Shown here piece after piece: positions 1 to 7,863 of a stretch of 63,467 bases of DNA. The stretch comes from Lachnospiraceae bacterium. GTDB lineage: Bacteria; Bacillota; Clostridia; Lachnospirales; Lachnospiraceae. The number at the start of each line of letters is the position of its first letter. Position 1 is the first letter of the stretch. Under the pieces are notes generated by a model. That model saw nothing but the letters and a program-made list of their open reading frames with translations. It searched no databases and was not told the origin of the DNA. The position numbers were made by a program, and so were the translations under genes. The DNA lies in assembly GCA_017551165.1 (NCBI GenBank), contig JAFZMO010000050.1, positions 1-63,467 on the forward strand, read 5' to 3'.

Positions 1-198
1 AAGGTTTCGTAGGAACACACTTGCCAAAGTGCACCCACTGATCAAGAAAACAAGGCAACTTAGTAGGAACACCCTCGCAGGGTGTACCCACTAAACAAGA
101 ATCCAAGAAGGTTTCGTAGGAACACACTTGCCAAAGTGTACCCACTAATCAGGAAATCAAGGCAACTTAGTAGGAACACCCTCGCAGGGTGTACCCAC
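1..198. repeat. Two tandem 107-bp units, each with two small hairpins
   Basis: The block starting at position 1 recurs at 108 with few changes. Each unit holds two related subunits of the form GTAGGAACAC-hairpin-GTGTACCCAC. The hairpins are CACTT-GCCA-AAGTG (18-31), ACACCCT-CGC-AGGGTGT (69-85), ACACTT-GCCA-AAGTGT (124-139) and ACACCCT-CGC-AGGGTGT (176-192). The array runs off the left edge, so its full length is unknown. Function unknown; no protein-coding sense seen. Confidence 0.85.
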
Positions 199-236
199 CA
201 AGCATGAAATTCAGCGGGCACGGTGTGCAAAAGTCA

Positions 237-270
237 GCAAGGGTGGCACGCGATCGCGTGCCACCCTTGC
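237..270. promoter_or_regulatory. 34-bp perfect palindrome overlapping a -35 box, possible operator
   Basis: Positions 237-270 read the same on both strands, centred on CGATCG at 251-256, with half-site GCAAGGGTGGCACGCGA. Its right end covers the first four bases of the -35 hexamer at 267-272. A site placed there would suit a dimeric repressor. There is no T-run after it, so it is a poor terminator. The operator role is inference; the palindrome is directly visible. Confidence 0.6.
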
Positions 271-295
271 CACCTCCGCAGGAATATGGTACAAT
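267..295 (+). promoter_or_regulatory. Sigma-70 promoter of the glycosyltransferase gene
   Basis: TTGCCA (267-272), 17-bp spacer, TACAAT (290-295). About 105 bases lie between the -10 box and the start codon at 402. Confidence 0.65.
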
Positions 296-401
296 AACCG
301 AAGTTGATTCCGCAACGCGGAATGAAACCGGCCGGAAGTGGGGGAAAACGACGGGTCGGAAGTAACGGGAAACATTTTCCGGAAAGGACCAGAAAGATTT
401 C

Positions 402-1472
402 ATGGAGAAACCTTGTTTATCAATTGTGGTGCCGTGCTACAACGAAGAGTCTGTGCTCGGCGCATTTTACGAGGAGATCACAAAGACGGCGGAGAGCATT
501 GCGGACCGCGCGGTGTGTGAGTTCCTGTTTGTGGACGACGGATCGAAGGACAAGACGCTCGAGATCCTGAAGGAGCTGGCGGCGAAGGACGAGAGAGTCT
601 CGTACATCTCGTTCTCGAGAAACTTCGGCAAGGAGTCCGGCATCTACGCGGGACTGTCGAACGCGGTCGGCGACTATGTTGTGCTGATGGACGCGGATCT
701 GCAGCATCCGCCGTGCTACATCCCCGAGATGCTCGACACGATCCTCTCGGGCGAGTACGACAGCGTCGCGATGCGGCGTGTAGACCGCGAGGGCGAGGGC
801 AAGATCCGCTCGTGGTTCTCAAGCATGTTCTACAAATTCAATAAGAAGATCTCCGGCGTGGACATTGTGGAGGGCGCGACCGACTACCGCATGATGACCC
901 GCCAAATGGTGGACGCCGTCCTCGACATGCCCGAGTACAACCGTTTTACGAAGGGCATTTTCGCGTGGGTCGGCTTCCGCACCAAGTGGATCGGATACCA
1001 CAACGTGGAGCGTGTGGCGGGCGAGACGAAGTGGTCGTTCAGCAGCCTGCTGAGCTACTCCATCAACGGCATCGTTTCATTTTCCACGGTACCGCTGGCA
1101 ATATCGTCGTTCCTCGGCGTGTTCTTCTGCATTTTCTCGTTCGTCATGATGATCTGGCTGATCGTCAAGACGCTGATCTTCGGCAATGCCGTGAGCGGCT
1201 ACCCGACCATCGTGACGGTGATCCTGTTCATGAGCGGCCTGCAGCTTTTAATGTTCGGCGTGCTGGGGCAGTACATCTCGCGCAGCTACATGGAGGGCAA
1301 GCATCGCCCGATCTACATCGCGCGTGAGAAGAAGATCAAGAAGACGGCGGCCGGCAGTGCGGAAGGAACGCGCGGCGGCAAGCGGTTCGAGACGAAGGAA
1401 GAGGCAGCGACAGAGAAGGAGTTCGAAACGAAGGAAGAGGCAGCGACAGAGAAGGAGTTCGAAACGAAGTAA
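402..1472 (+). CDS. GtrB/DPM1-like family 2 glycosyltransferase, membrane-bound
   Basis: A 356-residue family GT2 enzyme that probably transfers a sugar from a nucleotide donor onto a polyprenyl phosphate at the inner face of the membrane. The GT-A fold starts at residue 7 (SIVVPCYNEE), with VDDGSKDKT at 44-52 and the metal-binding DAD at 97-99, followed by QHPP. Two hydrophobic segments (about 225-258 and 266-292) match the C-terminal membrane hairpins of GtrB and CsbB/YkcC-type enzymes. The tail from about 329 is an in-frame repeat (unit FETKEEAATEKE, 36 bp at DNA level, 2.4 copies) that is not part of the family. The start follows GAAAGGACC. The next gene is a lipid kinase 70 bases away, so both may act on membrane lipids. 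The sugar and final acceptor cannot be read from sequence. Confidence 0.85.
   Translation: MEKPCLSIVVPCYNEESVLGAFYEEITKTAESIADRAVCEFLFVDDGSKDKTLEILKELAAKDERVSYISFSRNFGKESGIYAGLSNAVGDYVVLMDADLQHPPCYIPEMLDTILSGEYDSVAMRRVDREGEGKIRSWFSSMFYKFNKKISGVDIVEGATDYRMMTRQMVDAVLDMPEYNRFTKGIFAWVGFRTKWIGYHNVERVAGETKWSFSSLLSYSINGIVSFSTVPLAISSFLGVFFCIFSFVMMIWLIVKTLIFGNAVSGYPTIVTVILFMSGLQLLMFGVLGQYISRSYMEGKHRPIYIAREKKIKKTAAGSAEGTRGGKRFETKEEAATEKEFETKEEAATEKEFETK
1385..1468 (+). repeat. In-frame 36-bp tandem repeat, 2.4 copies
   Basis: A 36-bp unit beginning TTCGAGACGAAGGAAGAGGC is repeated almost exactly at the 3' end of the glycosyltransferase gene. It encodes a charged, Glu/Lys-rich cytoplasmic tail. Near-identity of the copies suggests recent expansion. 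Confidence 0.85.
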
Positions 1473-1542
1473 AGAAACAGCAATGAGGCAGTTAGCGCGA
1501 CGGCAGATGCGGGAAGAGCGGATGCCGTGAGAAGAGGGGTTT

Positions 1543-2496
1543 ATGATTTATCTGATTGTCAATGACCATGCGAAGACCGGCGGCGGCAGCAAGGTCGAGA
1601 AGATCAAGGAGTTCCTGAAGAAACAGGCGGCGCAGAGGCGCTTGAAGGCGTCCGAGTTTTTCACGGTTCTTCCTACGGAAAATGCGGGTGACGCCACGAA
1701 GTATGTGCGCGCCCTCTGCCGCAAGAACGAGCCCGCCGATGTGTGGGTGTTCGGCGGCGACGGCACGATCAACGAGGCGGTCAACGGACTGGAGCTTCCG
1801 GCGCAGATCACGGTGTCGGTGCTGCCCGGCGGATCGGGCAACGACTATGTCAAAGGCCTCGGCCTGCCGAACGATCCGATCGCCTGCGCGAAGGAGCTGC
1901 TGGCGGCGACGGAGACGCGCGGCTATGATGTCGGTAGCGTTGCGACGTTTGAAAACCGGGGAACGGTGCGGTTTGCGGGAAGCTGCGGCATCGGCTACGA
2001 CGCCAAGGTGTGCTACGAGGTGGACAACTCCAAGCTGAAGCCGATCCTGAACAAGCTTCATCTCGGCAAGCTTGCGTATCTTCTGACCGCGTTCAAGCAG
2101 GTATTTGCCAACCCGCGGTTCCGTGCGACGGTGATCGCGGACGGGATGAGCCGCTCGTATGACGATGTCATTTTCCTTTGCTTCATGAACAGCCCGTACG
2201 AGGGCGGCGGCCTGAAGATGGCGCCCGATGCCAGCCCGTGTGACGGCAAGCTCAGCGTGGTTGTGGCGCACGGGATCCGTCCGCTGCGCGTGCTGACGAT
2301 GCTGCCGAAGCTTGTGCGCGGAACGCATGTGAAGCACCGCAACGTCGAGTGCCTGCAGTGCAGCGAGATCGAAGTCATCACGGACAGCCGCCAGTATCTT
2401 CACACGGACGGCGACGTGCAGGCGTTGACGCGCCACGTGCGCGTGCAGTGCCTCGAGGGGCAGATGCAGATGCCCGCGTGCGGCAAGGAGTATTGA
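1543..2496 (+). CDS. Diacylglycerol kinase-family lipid kinase (DagK/YegS/BmrU type)
   Basis: A 317-residue soluble kinase of the DAGK catalytic family, which phosphorylates diacylglycerol or a related lipid using ATP. The hallmark GGDGTINE is at residues 71-78 and PGGSGND at 95-101. The C-terminal beta-sandwich region carries PYEGGGLKMAPDASPCDG, which suits family members that need the lid and metal site. The length is typical (290-330). The start follows AGAAGAGGGG. It probably shares a transcript with the upstream glycosyltransferase and ends just before a strong terminator. In Firmicutes, DgkB-like enzymes recycle diacylglycerol from lipoteichoic acid synthesis; this role here is inference. 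The exact substrate cannot be told apart from YegS-like lipid kinases. Confidence 0.85.
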   Translation: MIYLIVNDHAKTGGGSKVEKIKEFLKKQAAQRRLKASEFFTVLPTENAGDATKYVRALCRKNEPADVWVFGGDGTINEAVNGLELPAQITVSVLPGGSGNDYVKGLGLPNDPIACAKELLAATETRGYDVGSVATFENRGTVRFAGSCGIGYDAKVCYEVDNSKLKPILNKLHLGKLAYLLTAFKQVFANPRFRATVIADGMSRSYDDVIFLCFMNSPYEGGGLKMAPDASPCDGKLSVVVAHGIRPLRVLTMLPKLVRGTHVKHRNVECLQCSEIEVITDSRQYLHTDGDVQALTRHVRVQCLEGQMQMPACGKEY

Positions 2497-2526
2497 AAAT
2501 CAGTTGAAATCAGTTGACGAAAAATA

Positions 2527-2559
2527 AGCCGATCGGGGAGTTTCCCCGGTCGGCTTTTT
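2527..2559 (+). terminator. Rho-independent terminator after the lipid kinase
   Basis: A 13-bp stem starting AGCCGATCGGGGA (one G-T wobble) with a 3-base loop, followed by TTTTTC. It is at the right distance (30 bases) from the stop codon. Confidence 0.85.
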
Positions 2560-2611
2560 CATGTCTGTATCGTGACGTATTCTGATTTTACAGTGCAACT
2601 TTCTTAGGAGC

Positions 2612-5062
2612 TCAGCTTTCTTCAACCGGCGCGTATTTCTCCCAAAATTCCCGCAGCTTCGGCTCGAGCGTGGCGCGGGTGACGGTGTGTACCGGCGTCC
2701 ACTCGCGAGGGAACAGGTCGCGGTAGGCAGCGGTCCCGAAGCGGTCGTCGAGCAGCAGGATGCAGCCGGCATCCTCGATGGTGCGGATCACGCGGCCGGC
2801 GGCCTGCAGCACCTTGTTCATGCCGGGGTAGAGGTAGGCATAGTCGAAGCCCTGGCCGGAGCGCTCCTCGTAGTACTCGCGGAAGAGCTCGCGCTCATCG
2901 CAGACCATCGGGAGGCCGGGGCCTACGATGATCGCTCCGATGAGCGAGTCATTGCGAAGATCGATGCCTTCGCTGAAGATGCCGCCCATCACGAACAGGC
3001 CGAGCAGGGAGCCCTCGTGTTCCGACTCAAACGCCGCGAGGTACTCCTCGCGTTTCTGCTCACTCATGTTGGCGGTCTGCAGGAGCAGCTCGCCGTCCCA
3101 GTCCGTGAGGTACTCGGCGACATCCTCGGCAAAGCGGTATGACGGGAAGAAGGCGATGTAGTTGCCCTTTCGCGCGGCTGCAAAGGTTCGTATGTACTCC
3201 GCGATCTTCGCGTACTCGGACGCGCCGCGGTTCTTGTATCTCGTGTTGACGTCGTGCGCGACCATGACGAGACGGCGCGCGGGGTCGAAGGGCGTCGGAG
3301 AGTAGACGGCGTAATCGTCCGGCTCACCGCCGAGCTGCTCCTTGTAATAGGCAATCGGCAGCAGTGTCGCCGAGAAGAACACGGAGCTGCGCGCCTTCTC
3401 CAGGCACCTCGCGAGAGGCGCGGACGCATCCATGCACTGCAGCCGTAGCAGAAAATGATCCCCGTCCACGAAGTTGGCGTAGTACTTGTAGTTGTCCTCC
3501 ATCTGCTCGTACATCGCCAGAAAATGCTGCACATTCAGAAACAGCGTGACCGCCTCGTCGGGCACGGGGTGATGCCGGTCCGCGAGCACGTCGGTGAGCG
3601 CGGAGAGCAGTCGCTCCGCGCGCGGGATCACGTCGTCGATCGAGGCGAGCTCGGTGAAGCCGTCGCACTCCCTGCGGTAGTCGAGAAGCACCTTGTTGAG
3701 CCGCTCGCACATGCTCGCAGCAACCTTGTGGAACGGCGTCAGCGCGCGCTTGGCGGCGAGCACGTCCTCCTTGATGAGGTCGGCGGAATACATTTCCCGC
3801 GAACGCTCCACGAGATTGTGGGCCTCGTCGATGAGGAAAATGTAGTCCTTCTGTATGCCCTCCGAAAAATATCTCCGCAGGTACGCGGTCGGGTCAAACA
3901 CGTAGTTGTAGTCGCAGATGACGGCGTCCGCGAAGAGCGAGAGGTCGAGGCTCAGCTCGTGCGGGCACACCTGAAAGCGCTCGGCGTACTCGAGGATCGT
4001 CTCGCGCCGGATGCTCCGCCCGATGTGTCGCGTCTGCGCGCCTTCAGAGGAACCTGCTTCGCCCGCGGGATCGGTTTGCACCGCCTCCGAGAGCAGCGCA
4101 AACAAAGCCTCGTTGATGCGGTCGAAATGGCCGCGCGCACGGGGACATGCCTCGGGATTGCAGGTCGGCGTCTCGAGGACGCAGAGCTTCTCCTTGGCGG
4201 TGAGTGTGATCGTGAAGAGGGTGGTGCCGGCGGAGATCAGCGTCTCGCAGCACTCCTCGGCGACGGTGCGCGCGATGGTCTTCGCGGTCAGGTAGAAGAT
4301 CTTCTCGCAGAGGCCGCGCCCCATGGCGAGCACTGCGGGAAACATCGTCGAGATCGTCTTGCCGACGCCGGTCGGCGCCTCGATGAACAGCTTGCGCCGG
4401 CGCAGGATCGTGCGGTACACATCCAGCACGAGGTCCTTCTGGCCGGGCCGATAATCAAACGGAAAATTCAAAGCAGCGATGGAGGCGTTTCGCTCCGCCT
4501 CGTGGTCGTGGGACCATTTGGCCCAGCGGCAGTAGTCGCGGCAGAGCGCGAGGAACCATTCGGTCAGCTCCTCCCGCTGCAGAGTCTCATAGAAATAGCG
4601 GATCGCGCCGGTGTCGATGTGCACGTAGGTCATGCGGATCGAGATGGACGGAAGATCGCCGGCGACGGCCTCCATGTACGCGTAGCAGCGAGCCTGCGAG
4701 AGATGCACCGGGACAGGACCATCGAGGTTGCCAATGTCGCGCAGCATGCACTTGATCTCGTCGATCGCGTGCCCGTACTCGGGATCGTCGTAAATGCCGT
4801 CGGCGCGGCCCTCGACGGTGATCGCCATCGTCATGCCCTCGTACGTCAGGACCTCCTCGTGTCGGAGCGTCACCTCGGCGCGGTAGCCCTTCGGCTGCGC
4901 CTTCTGCAGCTTCCGGTGCAGCTTTGCTCCCTCCGCCATCGCGTCTGCGTCGCGGCCCGACGAGCGGTTGTCGATGTCGCCGCTGCGGGTGAGGAACTCC
5001 ACGAGATCTCGGACGGAGATGGAGACGCGCACGGGTTCGGTTGTCAATTGCGGTTCATCCAT
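2612..5062 (-). CDS. PD-(D/E)XK nuclease fused to XPD/DinG-type iron-sulfur helicase
   Basis: An 816-residue superfamily 2 DNA helicase. Residues 1-200 look like a PD-(D/E)XK nuclease: a GAKLHRKLQ helix at 46-54, then GRADG (85-89) and IDEIK (100-104), with D88, E102 and K104 as likely active-site residues. The helicase has Walker A APTGVGKT (229-236), four cysteines C294, C301, C306 and C366 placed like the XPD/DinG 4Fe-4S site, and IDEAHN (411-416). Near the end, QAAGRVIRT is motif VI. I chose the ATG at 5062 because AGGAAAGGAG lies eight bases upstream; an upstream ATG at 5083 lacks such a site. Related helicases act in DNA repair and on structured DNA. The next helicase gene is 550 bases away, across a DUF1292 gene. 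Confidence 0.85.
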   Translation of the reverse strand: MDEPQLTTEPVRVSISVRDLVEFLTRSGDIDNRSSGRDADAMAEGAKLHRKLQKAQPKGYRAEVTLRHEEVLTYEGMTMAITVEGRADGIYDDPEYGHAIDEIKCMLRDIGNLDGPVPVHLSQARCYAYMEAVAGDLPSISIRMTYVHIDTGAIRYFYETLQREELTEWFLALCRDYCRWAKWSHDHEAERNASIAALNFPFDYRPGQKDLVLDVYRTILRRRKLFIEAPTGVGKTISTMFPAVLAMGRGLCEKIFYLTAKTIARTVAEECCETLISAGTTLFTITLTAKEKLCVLETPTCNPEACPRARGHFDRINEALFALLSEAVQTDPAGEAGSSEGAQTRHIGRSIRRETILEYAERFQVCPHELSLDLSLFADAVICDYNYVFDPTAYLRRYFSEGIQKDYIFLIDEAHNLVERSREMYSADLIKEDVLAAKRALTPFHKVAASMCERLNKVLLDYRRECDGFTELASIDDVIPRAERLLSALTDVLADRHHPVPDEAVTLFLNVQHFLAMYEQMEDNYKYYANFVDGDHFLLRLQCMDASAPLARCLEKARSSVFFSATLLPIAYYKEQLGGEPDDYAVYSPTPFDPARRLVMVAHDVNTRYKNRGASEYAKIAEYIRTFAAARKGNYIAFFPSYRFAEDVAEYLTDWDGELLLQTANMSEQKREEYLAAFESEHEGSLLGLFVMGGIFSEGIDLRNDSLIGAIIVGPGLPMVCDERELFREYYEERSGQGFDYAYLYPGMNKVLQAAGRVIRTIEDAGCILLLDDRFGTAAYRDLFPREWTPVHTVTRATLEPKLREFWEKYAPVEES

Positions 5063-5167
5063 GTTCGCGGCTCCTTTCCTCATTTTCCGACGGATATCCT
5101 CGATTCAGTATACCACATTCAAACGGAAAATGAGAAGATTTTTCATCGCGTTGATCCTTGTCGGGAC

Positions 5168-5197
5168 TTGCGCAAACCCCTTGTTTTCTGCTATAAT
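5168..5197 (+). promoter_or_regulatory. Promoter of the DUF1292 gene
   Basis: TTGCGC (5168-5173), 18-bp spacer, consensus TATAAT (5192-5197), about 50 bases upstream of the start codon. Confidence 0.65.
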
Positions 5198-5246
5198 CGA
5201 ACCATCAACTACGCCACGGGAAACGTGGCATTACGGAGGAACCATA

Positions 5247-5564
5247 ATGAGTGATTTTGATGACATTTTCGATAAGGACGAAGTTACGCTGTATCTCGAC
5301 GACGATACCGAGCTTCGCTGCGATGTGATCGGCATTTTTCCGGGTCCGGACGACCGCGAGTACATTGCGGTTACGCCTCAGGAGTGGGACGGGGACGGCG
5401 ATCCCGACGTGTATCTGTACCGCTTCTACGAGAATCCCGAGGATGAGAACGACATTCGCCTTGACGACATCGAGACCGATGAGGAGTTCGAGGCAGCTTC
5501 GAAGGCGTACGACGATTTCCTGGCAGACGAGTATCTGCTGGACGCGGACGATGAGGAAGAGTGA
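5247..5564 (+). CDS. Small acidic DUF1292 protein
   Basis: A 105-residue, strongly acidic protein. It opens with Asp-rich sequence and the pattern EVTLYLDDDTELRCDVIGIF, then REYIAV and a run DVYLYRFYE, which is the DUF1292 (YrzB-like) pattern. The family is common in Firmicutes and has no proven function. The ATG at 5247 has GGAGGA five bases upstream, and a promoter sits close by; longer in-frame starts would extend into the promoter. It is divergent from the iron-sulfur helicase and convergent with the UvrD-like helicase. The gene appears single. Confidence 0.8.
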   Translation: MSDFDDIFDKDEVTLYLDDDTELRCDVIGIFPGPDDREYIAVTPQEWDGDGDPDVYLYRFYENPEDENDIRLDDIETDEEFEAASKAYDDFLADEYLLDADDEEE

Positions 5565-5574
5565 TTGCGACGTT

Positions 5575-5594
5575 GATCGCCGGATGAGGCGATC
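5575..5594. terminator. Small hairpin between convergent genes
   Basis: GATCGCC, a 6-base loop, then GGCGATC. It has no clear T-run on either strand, so its terminator role is uncertain. Confidence 0.3.
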
Positions 5595-5605
5595 GGCGGA
5601 GTAAC

Positions 5606-7714
5606 TCAGTTGCTTCGTATCCGCAGCAGCATCTCCTGTGCGCACAGGCGGTAGGAGAGCGTCTTGGGCATCAGAAAGCGATCGAAGCGGATGCGCAGGC
5701 GATCCTCCGCGAGAGACAGGACCGTGCCTTCACCGAACTGTCGGTGCGAGACGCGAACACCGGGCGTGAGCGCGGTGACGGGGAGCAGGATCTCCCCGAG
5801 AAAGCCGGACGGCGGCAGCTCCCTGCCGAAGCGTTTGGCGACATACAACATGGTTAAGGTCTTGCGTGCGCGTGTCATCGCGACGTAGAGAAGACGGCGT
5901 TCCTCCTCGATGGATTCGGGGAGGAGCGCTTTTTTGTGCGGGATCAGCGTCTCGTTGCAGTCGAAGAGGAAGACGTGGTCGTACTCCAGGCCCTTCGACG
6001 CGTGAAATGTCATGAGCGTCACGGCGTCCTCCCCGCTGTCGTGCACGGGAGGCCGTCGCCGTCGCTCCTCGCGCTCCCGCTCGATCGCCGCCCACAGCTC
6101 ATCCACGGTGCGGTAGTCGCGCACCGTCTCCTGAAGCTCATCGAGAGCCTCGAGGACGTCCTCGCGGTGCTCGGCGGAAGACAGCAGATGTGCGTCCAGT
6201 CCGATGACCCGGCGCACGTAGTGGACGGCCGCAAACGGGTTCATCCGCGAGAGCATCTCGAGGTCGTACATCAGGTGGTCCACGTTGTTTGCGAGGTATG
6301 CCTTATTGTCGCGGCGGGCGAGCTCGCGGATCGCCGCAAGGTCGATGGTCTCACCCTGCAGATACCGGCGCTCCAGGTAGCGCTTCGGCTGGTTGGCGAT
6401 CGTGAGGATCACGGTGCGGGAGCGGTCGCCGTGCGCCGCCTTCAGGTAGGCGAGGACGATGCGCACCGCAGGCTGGTCGTAGAGACTCGGGAGGTCCCCG
6501 CGGATCCGATACGGAATGCAGGCGCGGGAGAGTGCGTCGCGCAGACTCCGCATCTGCAGGTTCGTGCGGAACAAAACGGCCACGTCGCGGTGCGAGGCGC
6601 CGGCGGCGGTGAGGGAAGCGAGCTCCGAGAGGAAGAAATCATTTTCCGAGGCGACTGTGTCGAGCAGCTGTATGCGGACCGGCGCACCGGAGGGGGTGGC
6701 GGCCGTATACGCCTTTTGGTACCGTACGCGGTTGTTGACGATCAGCGCGTCCGCGGCCGCGATGATCTCAGGGGTGCTTCGGTAGTTGACCGGCAGCGTG
6801 AGCACCTTCGCATTCGGCAGATCCTTCGGAAAATCGATCATGATCGTCGGGTCGGAGCCGCGGAAGCCGTAGATCGACTGGTCGTCGTCGCCGACCGCGA
6901 AGAGATTGGCCTCCGGTCCGACCAGCAGACGCACGATTTCGTACTGCAGTCGGTTCACGTCCTGAAACTCGTCGATCAGGAGATAACGGTAGCGCCTGCG
7001 CCAGAACGCGAGAGCCTCCCCGTCGGCCTCGAGAAACTCCTTCGTGAGCAGCAACATGTCCTCGAAATCGACCTTGCGGAGTCTGCGAAGCTCTGCGCGG
7101 TAGTCGGTGAACACCTTGCGGAAGGTGTCTGCGTCACACGTGGAAGGGGCATATTTTCCTAGTTCTACGCGCGTAGAATCGGCGAGCGAACACTTGACCT
7201 TGAGTAGCTCCGCGCAGATGTCGCGCACGAGGGCGGGGTCGTCGGCGTACTCGCGCCGCGTGTCGGTGAGAAGCCGCGAGACGATGTCCGTCGCCTCGGA
7301 CTCCTTCAGGATGTCGGTCGGCTTGTAGCCGCGCGCGTACTGCAGCATGTGGAAGAAGCATGCGTGAAATGTCCCGAACGTGACGCCCGAGTACGCGTTG
7401 TTGCACAGCCGCCGGAAGCGCGCCGACATCTCCTCCGCGGCGGCGCGGGAAAATGTGATCACGAGGATCGATTCCGGCGGAACGCCCGCCTCCTCGATCA
7501 GGTATTTTACGCGGTTTGTGATGACGAACGTCTTGCCGGAGCCGGGGCCGGCGAGCACGAGCATCGGGCCGTCCACGTGGCGGATCGCCTCCTGCTGGGC
7601 CGGGTTGCCGACGGCGGTGTCGGTAGTGCGGACGGGGTTGGTCGTGTTGTTTGTTCCGGTTGCATTGGCAGTGTTGCTTGTACTGTATGTGTTGTCGGTA
7701 TCCGGCGATCTCAT
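5606..7714 (-). CDS. UvrD/Rep/PcrA-family superfamily 1 DNA helicase
   Basis: A 702-residue ATP-dependent 3'-5' helicase. After a low-complexity Asn/Thr-rich start (about residues 1-35) come the Q-motif NPAQQEAI, Walker A AGPGSGKT, motif Ia TFSRAAAEEM, motif Ib TFHACFF, Walker B LLIDEFQDVN, DDDQSIYGFRG, VNYRS and VTLMTFHASKGLEYDHVF. Length and motif order fit UvrD/PcrA, slightly short. A C-terminal segment (VRVSHRQFGEGTVLSL) matches the Tudor-like tail of PcrA/UvrD. The start at 7714 follows GAGAGGTGTTTT; an upstream ATG at 7741 lacks a comparable site. It may be PcrA itself or a second UvrD-like helicase; the window alone cannot decide. A terminator-like hairpin lies upstream, between this gene and gltX. 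Confidence 0.88.
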   Translation of the reverse strand: MRSPDTDNTYSTSNTANATGTNNTTNPVRTTDTAVGNPAQQEAIRHVDGPMLVLAGPGSGKTFVITNRVKYLIEEAGVPPESILVITFSRAAAEEMSARFRRLCNNAYSGVTFGTFHACFFHMLQYARGYKPTDILKESEATDIVSRLLTDTRREYADDPALVRDICAELLKVKCSLADSTRVELGKYAPSTCDADTFRKVFTDYRAELRRLRKVDFEDMLLLTKEFLEADGEALAFWRRRYRYLLIDEFQDVNRLQYEIVRLLVGPEANLFAVGDDDQSIYGFRGSDPTIMIDFPKDLPNAKVLTLPVNYRSTPEIIAAADALIVNNRVRYQKAYTAATPSGAPVRIQLLDTVASENDFFLSELASLTAAGASHRDVAVLFRTNLQMRSLRDALSRACIPYRIRGDLPSLYDQPAVRIVLAYLKAAHGDRSRTVILTIANQPKRYLERRYLQGETIDLAAIRELARRDNKAYLANNVDHLMYDLEMLSRMNPFAAVHYVRRVIGLDAHLLSSAEHREDVLEALDELQETVRDYRTVDELWAAIEREREERRRRPPVHDSGEDAVTLMTFHASKGLEYDHVFLFDCNETLIPHKKALLPESIEEERRLLYVAMTRARKTLTMLYVAKRFGRELPPSGFLGEILLPVTALTPGVRVSHRQFGEGTVLSLAEDRLRIRFDRFLMPKTLSYRLCAQEMLLRIRSN

Positions 7715-7806
7715 AAAACACCTCTCTTTCTTGCATGACAAAAAGACCGATGGAAGACACGGTCGGGAGAAGGGAAGTGTTCGGTTGTAGTTTTAGGGGA
7801 AAATGA

Positions 7807-7849
7807 GATCGGAGAGGGCGGCGCCGCGGAACCGACGCCGCTTCCGATC
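7807..7849 (-). terminator. Probable terminator of gltX
   Basis: On the minus strand, GATCGGA pairs with TCCGATC around an inner GCGGCG/CGCCGC stem, followed by a T-rich stretch. It lies 15 bases past the gltX stop codon. Confidence 0.5.
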
Positions 7850-7863
7850 GTAGATTTCAGAAA

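Noticed and set aside
1-198. A CRISPR array at the left edge
   Set aside because: Units are 107 bp tandem copies with no spacer diversity.
237-270. A rho-independent terminator at the 34-bp palindrome
   Set aside because: There is no T-run on either side and it overlaps a promoter.
3455-5254. A 599-codon open frame opposite the iron-sulfur helicase
   Set aside because: It is the antisense frame of a well-conserved gene, Arg/His/Val-rich as expected from GC-rich shadow frames, with no recognisable domain.
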